Assembly (NCBI GenBank): GCA_023423975.1
Contig: JAFAEO010000029.1
Span: 1-5,515, forward strand
Direction of reading: 5' to 3'
Source: Pseudomonadota bacterium
GTDB taxonomy: Bacteria; Pseudomonadota; Gammaproteobacteria; Burkholderiales; Burkholderiaceae_B
Length of the DNA stretch: 5,515 nt
Part shown: positions 1-5,515 of the stretch, in pieces
Layout: each line of letters begins with the position of its first letter
Position numbering within the stretch: the stretch's first letter is position 1
Program-made: the position numbers and the translations under genes
Notes under the pieces: generated by a model
Told to the model about the DNA's origin: nothing
Seen by the model: only the letters and a program-made list of their open reading frames with translations
Database searches by the model: none

Positions 1-305
1 GTGCCATAGGTGCCCGTTGCACCAAAGCCGCGGATATTGATCCCTGACCCGGCAGGCGTGTTGCCGTTCATCAGGCTGACGCCCGGCACGGAATCGATCA
101 ACTCGGCCACGGTTCCGGCCTGACGGTCGTCGATCTCTTGCTGATCCAGCTCGGTGCGTGGTGTCGCCGTCTGGGTCTCGACCTCGCGTTTGCTTTGCAG
201 GGTGATCGTATCTAGCATTGTGGACGCGGTTTCCTGCGCCAGCACAATCGTTGGCAGCAAGACAGAGACGCCCCCCAAAAGGGCGGCGCGGAAGGTAAGA
301 CGCAT
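1..305 (-). CDS. hmuR: TonB-dependent outer-membrane receptor, probably heme/hemoglobin receptor (N-terminal part)
   Basis: This is the first 101 codons of a TonB-dependent receptor that runs off the left edge, so the barrel and most of the plug are missing. Read from ATG at 305, the protein opens with a signal peptide (MRLTFRAALLGG, then a hydrophobic stretch) with a likely cut after VLA at residue 23. A TonB-box-like LDTITLQ follows at 31-37. The plug domain starts around residue 65 with VAELIDSVPGVSLMN and continues to GINIRGFGATGTYG, the usual IRGFG motif of TonB receptors. The start is backed by AGGAG eight bases upstream. The receptor class is clear from sequence. Heme as ligand is inferred from its place 95 bases after hmuV and from the plug resembling the hemoglobin/transferrin receptor group; the diagnostic barrel motifs (FRAP/NPNL with a histidine) are outside the window. 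It would pass heme across the outer membrane to HmuT using TonB energy. A siderophore receptor is the main alternative. Confidence 0.88.
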   Translation of the reverse strand, partial: MRLTFRAALLGGVSVLLPTIVLAQETASTMLDTITLQSKREVETQTATPRTELDQQEIDDRQAGTVAELIDSVPGVSLMNGNTPAGSGINIRGFGATGTYG

Positions 306-400
306 GATGCAAGCTCCTGATAGTGGTGGTCGCTTGCGGCAGGCTGGCGATGTTTTGGAATAATGGATCTATGTCGGCTGATGCCGGGGATTGGAAGGTT
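306..400 (-). other. Intergenic spacer between hmuV and the receptor gene
   Basis: These 95 bases hold no gene. Apart from the AGGAG site at 314-318, the only structure I see is a small hairpin candidate at 374-385 (CGGC-ATCA-GCCG, four base pairs), too weak and without a T-run to count as a terminator. A -10-like CATTAT lies on the minus strand, but with no convincing -35 partner. The receptor may be read through from the hmu operon or may have its own promoter; the sequence does not decide this. Confidence 0.5.
314..318 (-). promoter_or_regulatory. Ribosome binding site of the TonB-dependent receptor
   Basis: The minus strand reads AGGAG here, followed by eight bases and then ATG at 305. 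It is the best Shine-Dalgarno match in the heme cluster and fixes the receptor start. Its strength contrasts with the weak or absent sites in front of the overlapping hmuT, hmuU and hmuV starts, and fits a high-level outer-membrane protein translated independently. Confidence 0.75.
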
Positions 401-1198
401 TCACAGCGGTGATCCGGACAGATCGGCGCCACTGCATTGTGGCAGCACCCAGATGCCATTGGGCGGTGCCGAATTCACGCGGATTGCACAACCATAGGCA
501 CCGGACAGATCGGTATCGGTCAGCACCTCTTTCGGGCTGCCCTGCGCCAGCACCCGACCTTTGCCCATCAGCACCACATGCTGCGCGAAGAGCGATGTCA
601 GGTTCAGGTCATGCATGACCGCAATGACGCCGCCCCCTCGGCGGGCATAGGCCGAGGCCATCCGGATGATGGTCAATTGGTGCGCGATATCCAGACTGCT
701 GACCGGTTCATCCAGCATCAGCCAGCGTGGCCCATCGGGGCCAACCGGTTGCCAGACCTGCGCCAAAACGCGGGCCAGTTGGACGCGCTGCTGCTCACCC
801 CCCGACAATTCCTGATAGAGCTTGCCCGCAAAGCCCGGCAGGCCCACCGCTGCAAGGGCCGAGGCAACGCGCGCCTCGGCACCAATGCGGTTGGTGGCAA
901 GACCGATACGGACAACCTCGTACACGGTAAAAGGAAAGGCCAGCGTCGCCGCCTGTGGCAGCACACCGCGACGGCTGGCAAGGCTTTCGGGTGGGATGGC
1001 CGAAAGTTCATCATCGCCCAGAAGGATCTGGCCACGATAGGGCAGCTCGCCCGTCAGTGCGCGCATCAGCGTCGTCTTGCCCGATCCGTTCGGGCCGACA
1101 ATGGCCGTAACCTGCCCCGGATGCGCCGCGACCGAAACGTCATGCAGCACCGGCTTGCGCCCCAGATCAACCGAGATGTTGCGTGCAATCAGAGTCAT
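401..1198 (-). CDS. hmuV: Heme ABC transporter ATP-binding protein HmuV
   Basis: ATPase of the inner-membrane heme importer; it hydrolyses ATP in the cytoplasm to drive transport through HmuU. The 265-residue protein is complete and has every ABC motif in order: Walker A GPNGSGKT at 35-42, Q-loop Gln82 (VLPQ), signature LSGGE at 131-135, Walker B WLMLDEP at 159-165 with Glu164, D-loop SSLD at 167-170, and switch His196 in VMHDLN. A short insert (QPVGPDGPR) just before Walker B and the tail ending near WVLPQ match what I know of alphaproteobacterial HmuV rather than the vitamin B12 or siderophore ATPases BtuD and FecE. The start ATG overlaps the hmuU stop as ATGA, so translation is probably coupled. 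Family assignment is firm; heme as substrate rests on the HmuS and HmuT neighbours. Confidence 0.95.
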   Translation of the reverse strand: MTLIARNISVDLGRKPVLHDVSVAAHPGQVTAIVGPNGSGKTTLMRALTGELPYRGQILLGDDELSAIPPESLASRRGVLPQAATLAFPFTVYEVVRIGLATNRIGAEARVASALAAVGLPGFAGKLYQELSGGEQQRVQLARVLAQVWQPVGPDGPRWLMLDEPVSSLDIAHQLTIIRMASAYARRGGGVIAVMHDLNLTSLFAQHVVLMGKGRVLAQGSPKEVLTDTDLSGAYGCAIRVNSAPPNGIWVLPQCSGADLSGSPL

Positions 1199-2265
1199 AG
1201 ATCAATGATTCCGCGTTTGCGCAGCAGGATCCACAGGAAGAACGGCCCGCCCATGATCGCGGTCACGATGCCGATCGGCAGCTCTGCGGGTGCGATGATG
1301 GTGCGGCTGATGATGTCTGCGATCAGCAATGTGATCGCGCCCAAAAGGGCTGAGTTCACCAGGAGCCAGCGATGATCCGGGCCGCTCGCAAGACGCAACA
1401 GATGCGGCACCACGATACCGACAAAGGCGATCCCGCCCGAGACCGCGACCGATGCGCCGGTTGCGGCGGACACGATCAGGATGCTGCGGCGCTTGATCTG
1501 TTGAACGCGAATACCGACATGGCCAGCGGTTGCCTCACCCAAAGCCAGTGCATTCAGGCCACGCGCCAAGCTGGGTGCAAAGGCCAGCGCCAGTGCGATG
1601 ACGGGCACAGCCGCCATAATTTTCGGCCAGTTGGCCCCGGCCAGCGAGCCCAATCCCCAAAAGGTCAGATCCCGCAATTGCTGGTCATTCGCCCGTAGGA
1701 TGATCAGGCCCGCAATCGCGCTGGCAATGGCGGCGAACGCGATCCCGGCCAGCAGCATCGTTGCGACCGAGGTCTGACCACGTCGCGTTGCGACCTTGTA
1801 CAACGTCATTGTGGTCAGCCAGGCCCCGCCAAAGGCCATGACCGGCACCAGATACCACCCCGCCCATCCGGTGAATGCAGCAGGCAACGCACCACCCATG
1901 ACGATCGCGATGATCGCCCCCAAAGACGCCCCCGAGGAAATTCCCACGATGCCCGGATCGGCCAGTGGATTGCGGAACAGCCCCTGCAGCATTGCCCCTG
2001 AGACCGCCAACCCCGCACCGACAAAGCCGCCCATCACGATGCGCGGAAGGCGAATGTTCAGCAGCACCACTTTGTCCTGAACCGCGATTTCACGGCCATG
2101 GACCAGATCGCCCATGACCCGCAGGATCGACGTCCCCGAGGCGCCCCAGCCAAGCGAAACCAAAGCCGTCACCGCCAGAAGCGCGCTGAGCAACAGACAC
2201 AGGCGTTGGGCGCGCTGGCTGCGGTCGCCTTCTTGCAGGGCGGGACGGATCGCTGCGACCTGCAT
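1195..2265 (-). CDS. hmuU: Heme ABC transporter permease HmuU (FecCD/BtuC family)
   Basis: Inner-membrane permease that, as a dimer with two HmuV subunits, moves heme from HmuT into the cytoplasm. The 356-residue length is normal for the FecCD/BtuC family. After a hydrophilic N-terminus of about 20 residues there are about nine or ten hydrophobic segments, the first near 21-40 and the last near 330-348. Family motifs are present: RLPRIVMGGFVGAGLAVSG at 72-90, GLFRNPLADPGIVGISSGA at 95-113, GGIAFVGIVVPHLLRL at 277-292 (the region that contacts the ATPase), and ELPIGIVTAIMGGPFF near 328-343. The start ATG shares its A with the TGA stop of hmuT (TGATG), and the end overlaps hmuV by four bases, which supports the chosen ends and a single transcript. 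Siderophore permeases share this fold, so heme specificity comes from context. Confidence 0.95.
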   Translation of the reverse strand: MQVAAIRPALQEGDRSQRAQRLCLLLSALLAVTALVSLGWGASGTSILRVMGDLVHGREIAVQDKVVLLNIRLPRIVMGGFVGAGLAVSGAMLQGLFRNPLADPGIVGISSGASLGAIIAIVMGGALPAAFTGWAGWYLVPVMAFGGAWLTTMTLYKVATRRGQTSVATMLLAGIAFAAIASAIAGLIILRANDQQLRDLTFWGLGSLAGANWPKIMAAVPVIALALAFAPSLARGLNALALGEATAGHVGIRVQQIKRRSILIVSAATGASVAVSGGIAFVGIVVPHLLRLASGPDHRWLLVNSALLGAITLLIADIISRTIIAPAELPIGIVTAIMGGPFFLWILLRKRGIIDL

Positions 2266-3125
2266 CAGCTGGCCCCGTAGATCAGATCATGCAATTCGGT
2301 CGCGGCTTCGCCGGTCCGCGGCCCAAAGCCCAGCAGCTTCAGCCCGTCCATGACCACCACCGCGCCATTGGCACCAGCGGGCGTTTGCGCCAGTGCGGGC
2401 AGCGCCAAAGCCGCGTCCTTGCCCGCACCGTGGTTGCTGTCAGCCTCGGCATCGCCACGCCGCATCATCAGGATGACGTCGGGGGCTGCATTGATGATCG
2501 CCTCATCCGTAATCGGTTTGTAGCCGTTGAGGCCTGACAGTGCGTTTTCCGCCCCGGCCAACTGGATGATTCCGTCGGCCGCAGTGCCCGTACCACCGGC
2601 CATGACGCGCTGACCTTGCAGTGACAGGATGAACAGCACCTTCTTCGGTTCACCCACGGTTTCGGCGCGCTTGCTTGCCTCGGCCAATTGTTCCTGCAGC
2701 TGATCGTGCAGGCTCTTGCCCTCATCCGGCACACCAAGAGCGTCGGCGATGGTATCGACCTTGGTCAGAACGCCGTTGGCATCGTATTCCTCGGCGATTG
2801 TGACATAGGGGATGCCGGCCTCCTTCAGGACCGCGACGGCCTCGGGCGGGCCTGCGCCTTCTTCAGCGATGATCAGATCGGGCGAGACCGACAGCACCCC
2901 CTCGGGCGAGAGGCTGCGCAGATAGCCGACATCGGCAAGCTCCATGGCTTCCACCGGCCAGGTCGAGGTCTGATCGCGACCTGCCAGCCGATCCTGTTCG
3001 CCTAGGGCATAGATGATCTCGGTCACCGATCCGCCGAGCGACAGCACGCGTTTCGCCTCGGGGTAGCTGTCGGCCCAAGCGGGGGAAGCCATCAGCAGAG
3101 GCAGGCCAATCAGCAGCGCCTTCAT
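2265..3125 (-). CDS. hmuT: Periplasmic heme-binding protein HmuT
   Basis: Substrate-binding protein that carries heme through the periplasm to HmuU. The frame stays open upstream to 3359, but I place the start at the ATG at 3125. That start overlaps the hmuS stop as ATGA and begins directly with a signal peptide (MKALLIGLPLLMASPAWA, likely cut after Ala18). This gives 286 residues, normal for the family. The mature protein is a class III (BtuF/FhuD-like) binding fold: first lobe from VLSLGGSVTEIIYALG at 27-42, a long linking helix around 118-155, and second lobe from KKVLFILSLQ at 161. Tyr68 in DVGYLRSLSPEGVLS corresponds to the conserved heme-ligating tyrosine of PhuT/ShuT-type proteins, which favours heme over siderophore. 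The C-terminal GLKLLGFGPRTGEA is also typical. No strong ribosome site precedes the start, as expected if translation is coupled to hmuS. Confidence 0.94.
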   Translation of the reverse strand: MKALLIGLPLLMASPAWADSYPEAKRVLSLGGSVTEIIYALGEQDRLAGRDQTSTWPVEAMELADVGYLRSLSPEGVLSVSPDLIIAEEGAGPPEAVAVLKEAGIPYVTIAEEYDANGVLTKVDTIADALGVPDEGKSLHDQLQEQLAEASKRAETVGEPKKVLFILSLQGQRVMAGGTGTAADGIIQLAGAENALSGLNGYKPITDEAIINAAPDVILMMRRGDAEADSNHGAGKDAALALPALAQTPAGANGAVVVMDGLKLLGFGPRTGEAATELHDLIYGAS

Positions 3126-4162
3126 GCGGACACCATGGCTTTGCCGGGCAGCTCGGCCACCAGCGCCGCCCATGCATCGGGATCGCCGCCCTTTTCGGCG
3201 CGGAGGCCGAAGCATTGATAGATCAGCGCGCCGTCGGCATCGAAGGTCTCGACCGAAATCGCGGGGCCGCGTTTCGTGGGTTTTTCGACCGCCCAGATCT
3301 CGGCGATATGATCGGCGCGCAGATGCAAGTTGAAGCCCGGATCCAGCACGTTCTGCCAAGGGCCCATCGGCTTCAGCGTCTCGATCCGACCTGAATGGAT
3401 CTCGATACAGCCCTGATTGCCGACAAACATCATGATGCCGGTCCCGTCCTGACGGATACGCTGTAACAGGATATCGGCTGCCGAGACCTCAAGTGCGCGA
3501 ACATAGGGTTCGCCGACGATCCGATAGGCGCCGAGGCGGTTCATTTTCAGGCGCCGGATCAAGGTGTTGAACTGATGGGTATCGGTCATCTGATCCCATT
3601 CGGTACGCAGCGCATCAACGCGCTGCGGGGCCGACAACGCCCCTTCTAGTGGCGCACGAGGGGCAAAATCGGCGATCTCGGACTGATCGGGCAGCGCCAG
3701 ATCGCGGATCAGCGCGGTCCATGCGTCCAGATCCGAATTGTCACGCAGATGCACCTTGTGAATTGCATCGCCCGCCGCATCAAAGATCTGGATCGAGCGG
3801 CGGATGCCGTCCTTGCCCGGCTTCTCGACGGCGAAGGCGTGGACCCAATAGCGGGGGAACATGCGCAGATCGATATCGGCATCCAGCGTCATGGCCGCGT
3901 GATCGCCGTCATGGAAATCATTATAGATGCCGATTTTCTCGATCACGCAGCTGCGGTTGCGGGTCAGCGCCATCACCGGGCCCAGCGTGCGGATCGCGGG
4001 GATCAGGCGGTCCAGTGTGGCATCAATGCGGGTTGCGCCATGGCCCACATGGGCTGCCACCAGAGCGGCCTCGGGCAGGCCCAGACGCTCGGCCAGATCA
4101 TAGGGGCGATTGCTGTCTTCGGCCTGAATCCGGCGAAGTTCGGCGGGGGTTTGGATATTCAT
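3122..4162 (-). CDS. hmuS: Cytoplasmic heme-handling protein HmuS (HemS/ChuS/PhuS family)
   Basis: Cytoplasmic protein that takes heme delivered by HmuTUV. Relatives have been described as heme carriers to heme oxygenase (PhuS) or as heme-degrading enzymes (ChuS); this sequence alone cannot say which. The 346-residue length is typical. The family's internal duplication is visible: AVEKP at 111-115 and again at 291-295, FDAAGDAI at 127-134 versus FDADGALI at 307-314, and DAWTALIRDL at 146-155 versus DAWAALVAEL at 329-338. His196 in TDTHQFNTLIRR matches the heme-ligating histidine of HemS-type proteins. The start ATG at 4162 has only a weak ribosome site (AGCAGG, five bases away), but the N-terminal sequence that follows aligns with the family start from memory. 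It is the first gene of the hmu cluster, preceded by a 126-base control region, and its stop overlaps hmuT. Confidence 0.95.
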   Translation of the reverse strand: MNIQTPAELRRIQAEDSNRPYDLAERLGLPEAALVAAHVGHGATRIDATLDRLIPAIRTLGPVMALTRNRSCVIEKIGIYNDFHDGDHAAMTLDADIDLRMFPRYWVHAFAVEKPGKDGIRRSIQIFDAAGDAIHKVHLRDNSDLDAWTALIRDLALPDQSEIADFAPRAPLEGALSAPQRVDALRTEWDQMTDTHQFNTLIRRLKMNRLGAYRIVGEPYVRALEVSAADILLQRIRQDGTGIMMFVGNQGCIEIHSGRIETLKPMGPWQNVLDPGFNLHLRADHIAEIWAVEKPTKRGPAISVETFDADGALIYQCFGLRAEKGGDPDAWAALVAELPGKAMVSA

Positions 4163-4181
4163 GCGAGCCTGCTGTCTGACG

Positions 4182-4197
4182 TTGAACGAACGATCAA
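4182..4197. promoter_or_regulatory. Imperfect dyad TTGA-N8-TCAA just upstream of hmuS
   Basis: The 16 bases TTGAACGAACGATCAA pair at six of eight positions around their centre and end 20 bases before the hmuS ATG. The TGA...TCA arms loosely recall the arms reported for alphaproteobacterial iron-responsive (RirA-type) operators, but I have not verified spacing or consensus. A site this close to the start could block RNA polymerase or simply be chance. It is listed as a candidate only. Confidence 0.25.
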
Positions 4198-4204
4198 GCT
4201 TGCA

Positions 4205-4227
4205 GCACGGCCTGATATCAGGCGTGC
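4205..4227. repeat. Strong palindrome with bulged extension, candidate operator or stem-loop
   Basis: GCCTGATATCAGGC at 4210-4223 is a perfect 14-base palindrome. Outside it, GCAC at 4205-4208 pairs with GTGC at 4224-4227, leaving only G4209 unpaired, so 22 of 23 bases fall in one dyad. It sits about 43 bases upstream of the hmuS ATG in non-coding DNA. The symmetry is directly visible. A protein-binding site for an iron or heme regulator is the most natural reading; a transcript hairpin is less likely because the perfect core leaves no natural loop. No T-run follows on either strand, so it is not a standard terminator. Confidence 0.45.
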
Positions 4228-4288
4228 GAAAGGGCTGGCTATGTCTGTGAATTACCGCCGATGATAGGTGATTTCAAGTCCTAGTATT

Positions 4289-5194
4289 TTAATCGGGTAA
4301 ACCTTTTGGAAGCAATTCTAGCGCGCGCGCAACCAAGCGCCGTGTCGCCGCCTCGGTCTTGTAGGCGGCGTGAGAGGTGACGGTCACATTCGGCAGATCC
4401 AGCACACGGGCATCGGCGGGCAGAGGTTCGGTATCGAAGACGTCCAACGCAGCATGGGCCAGCTTGCCGGATTTCAGCGCATCCAGCATATCATCGGTCC
4501 GCACCAGTCCCGCGCGCGATGTATTGACCAGAATCGCCTGATCCGGCATCCGCGCAATCGCTTTGGCATCCAGAAGGCCGGTCGTTTCCGGCGTCAGCGC
4601 CAGATGCAGGCTAAGGATATTCGCCCGTTCGATCACCTCATCAAGACTGACGATCGGGCAGGGCGGATCGCTGATATCGGAACGGTTCCAGGCGATGACC
4701 TGAAAGCCAAGCGCGGACGCAAGCTGCGCGGTTGCACGTCCGATTCCGCCAAGCCCCACGATGCCAAAAGTCAGTTCATCAAACTCGCGACCGGGCAGGG
4801 GTTCCCAAATCCCGTCACGGATCGCGCGGTCCATTGGCACGATCTGCCGCAGAGCCGCCAAAGCCAGCGCAATCGTATGTTGCGCCACGGTCTGATCGCC
4901 ATAGCCCCGGATCGTGTCGACCCGGATGCCGCGCTGTTGGGCAGCATCCAGATCGATATAGGACGAGGCGCCCGAACCTAGAAAAATGATCTGTTTCAGA
5001 CGCGGCGCATGAGACAGATCTTCGGCCGTCATATAGGTATGGCCGTTCAGCACCACCTGCGCGTCGGCAATCAGCCCGCGCATCTTTTCGGGCGAGGGGT
5101 CACCTTCGTGGATCTGAAACCCGTCGGGCAGCGGCAATTGACGAAACAGGCGTGTGGTCTGTTCAGTGCCGTCGATCAGGATAATCTTGGTCAA
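4289..5194 (-). CDS. D-isomer-specific 2-hydroxyacid dehydrogenase (NAD(P)H-dependent oxidoreductase)
   Basis: Cytoplasmic oxidoreductase expected to interconvert a 2-oxoacid and a D-2-hydroxyacid; the substrate is not identifiable. The 301-residue protein has the family layout: a split substrate domain (about 1-100 and the C-terminal end) around a Rossmann domain with GLGGIG at 147-152. Catalytic residues are present: Arg227 in NTSRAGLV, Glu256 in FDTEPLP and His275 in TSHAAY. After the second Rossmann strand the sequence is AWNRS (168-172), with no acidic residue where NAD-preferring members usually have Asp; Arg171 and Ser172 suggest NADPH preference (inference). The start codon is TTG at 5194. 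No ATG or GTG fits upstream, and the first strand KIILIDGTE follows at once, so TTG is the best choice despite only a weak GAAG before it. It lies four bases after the amino-acid transporter ATPase and is probably co-transcribed. Glyoxylate/hydroxypyruvate reductase or another 2-ketoacid reductase are options. Confidence 0.9.
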   Translation of the reverse strand: MTKIILIDGTEQTTRLFRQLPLPDGFQIHEGDPSPEKMRGLIADAQVVLNGHTYMTAEDLSHAPRLKQIIFLGSGASSYIDLDAAQQRGIRVDTIRGYGDQTVAQHTIALALAALRQIVPMDRAIRDGIWEPLPGREFDELTFGIVGLGGIGRATAQLASALGFQVIAWNRSDISDPPCPIVSLDEVIERANILSLHLALTPETTGLLDAKAIARMPDQAILVNTSRAGLVRTDDMLDALKSGKLAHAALDVFDTEPLPADARVLDLPNVTVTSHAAYKTEAATRRLVARALELLPKGLPD

Positions 5195-5198
5195 ATCT

Positions 5199-5515
5199 TC
5201 AATCCATCGGGTGAATGACGCGGTGCAGGAAATCCTGCGTGCGGGGATGTTGCGGAGTTCGCAAAACCTGCTCGGGCGTGCCCTGTTCGACGATTACGCC
5301 GGATTCCAGAAACAGCACCCGATCCGCGACTTCGCGGGCAAAGCCCATTTCGTGGGTGACGACCACCATCGTCATGCCTTCGCGGGCGACATCGCGCATG
5401 ACGCCCAGCACCTCGCCCACCAGTTCCGGGTCAAGGGCCGAGGTCGGCTCGTCAAACAGGATCGCCTTCGGCTCCATCGCAAGGGCGCGGGCGATGGCCA
5501 CGCGCTGTTGTTGAC
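5199..5515 (-). CDS. Polar amino-acid ABC transporter ATP-binding protein (C-terminal part)
   Basis: The gene enters from the right edge; only the last 105 residues are present. The frame is open to the edge and starts with QQQRVAIARALAMEP, the end of an (LSGG)QQQRV signature; the two bases left at the edge fit the preceding Gly codon. Walker B AILFDEP and D-loop TSALDPE follow, then the switch histidine in VVVTHEMGFAREVADR and the family ending GTPEQVLRTPQHPRTQDFL. This pattern is characteristic of the GlnQ/HisP/AapP group that powers uptake of glutamine, histidine or general L-amino acids, and differs from the heme ATPase HmuV in this window. Starting at the GTG at 5501 would lose the signature motif, so that start is not real. 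Substrate cannot be told. Its permease and binding-protein partners are expected beyond the right edge. Confidence 0.93.
   Translation of the reverse strand, partial: QQQRVAIARALAMEPKAILFDEPTSALDPELVGEVLGVMRDVAREGMTMVVVTHEMGFAREVADRVLFLESGVIVEQGTPEQVLRTPQHPRTQDFLHRVIHPMD

Larger units (their letters stand above)
4163..4288 (-). promoter_or_regulatory. Intergenic region upstream of hmuS, probable heme-operon control region
   Basis: These 126 bases separate the dehydrogenase stop from the hmuS start and are less GC-rich toward the upstream end than the genes around them. No reading frame here looks like a gene, including the small heme-linked HemP/HmuP type. The minus strand has a -10-like TATCAT at 4266-4261 (five of six bases) without a good -35, and a -35-like TTGAAA at 4277-4272 without a good -10, so I cannot name a promoter with confidence. 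Two dyads lie between these and the start codon and are listed separately. There is no hairpin followed by a T-run, so termination of the upstream operon is not evident and read-through into hmuS is possible. Confidence 0.45.

Noticed and set aside
374..385. Small hairpin CGGC-ATCA-GCCG after hmuV as a terminator
   Set aside because: Only four base pairs and no following T-run on the transcribed strand.
437..1375. Long plus-strand open frame (312 codons) opposite hmuV and the end of hmuU
   Set aside because: It is antisense to two genes with complete family motifs. Its translation is rich in Arg, Gln and His with no domain, which is the usual by-product of GC-rich codon bias.
3126..3359. Upstream in-frame extension of hmuT inside hmuS
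   Set aside because: The extension would add 78 residues of basic, non-hydrophobic sequence before an excellent signal peptide. It is the shifted frame of hmuS; the ATGA overlap start at 3125 is far better.
4205..4227. The palindrome read as an intrinsic terminator for the dehydrogenase operon
   Set aside because: The stem has a perfect core with no natural loop, and the bases after it on either strand have no T-run.
3749..4264. Plus-strand open frame (171 codons) opposite hmuS and across the intergenic dyads
   Set aside because: It mostly mirrors hmuS, shows no recognisable motif and has no ribosome site; hmuS is certain on the other strand.
4321..4330. Alternating GC run that could suggest a Z-DNA or simple-repeat element
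   Set aside because: It encodes the ordinary VARALE codons of the dehydrogenase (GCG CGC GCG) and is too short to stand out in GC-rich coding DNA.
4370..4981. Plus-strand open frame (203 codons) opposite the dehydrogenase
   Set aside because: It is antisense to a dehydrogenase with all catalytic residues intact, and its translation has no family features.

Overview
All recognisable genes in this window lie on the minus strand, so they are read from high to low coordinates. The GC-rich sequence and the heme-uptake gene set (HmuS, T, U, V plus a TonB-dependent receptor) point to a Gram-negative alphaproteobacterium, most likely Rhodobacterales (Paracoccus/Rhodobacter-like). The taxon is my inference from protein character, not from a marker gene.

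Right part (5515-4289): the C-terminal end of a polar amino-acid ABC transporter ATPase enters from the right edge. Four bases after its stop comes a D-2-hydroxyacid dehydrogenase that starts with TTG. The two look like the tail of an amino-acid uptake operon.

Intergenic 4288-4163 (126 bases): no gene. It holds two dyads, a bulged 23-base dyad around a perfect 14-base palindrome and a looser TTGA-N8-TCAA dyad close to the next start codon. This is the most likely control region of the heme operon.

Centre and left (4162-401): a tightly packed heme-utilisation operon. hmuS (cytoplasmic heme-handling protein) overlaps hmuT (periplasmic heme-binding protein) by ATGA. hmuT touches hmuU (permease) by TGATG. 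hmuU overlaps hmuV (ATPase) by ATGA. After a 95-base gap, a TonB-dependent outer-membrane receptor begins at 305 and runs off the left edge. Together these give a route for heme: receptor across the outer membrane, HmuT in the periplasm, HmuUV across the inner membrane, and HmuS in the cytoplasm. TonB/ExbB/ExbD are not in the window.

I found no mobile element, CRISPR, RNA gene or novel system. The parts worth a second look are the regulatory dyads upstream of hmuS, the receptor lying downstream of the transporter genes, and the dehydrogenase coupled to an amino-acid transporter.
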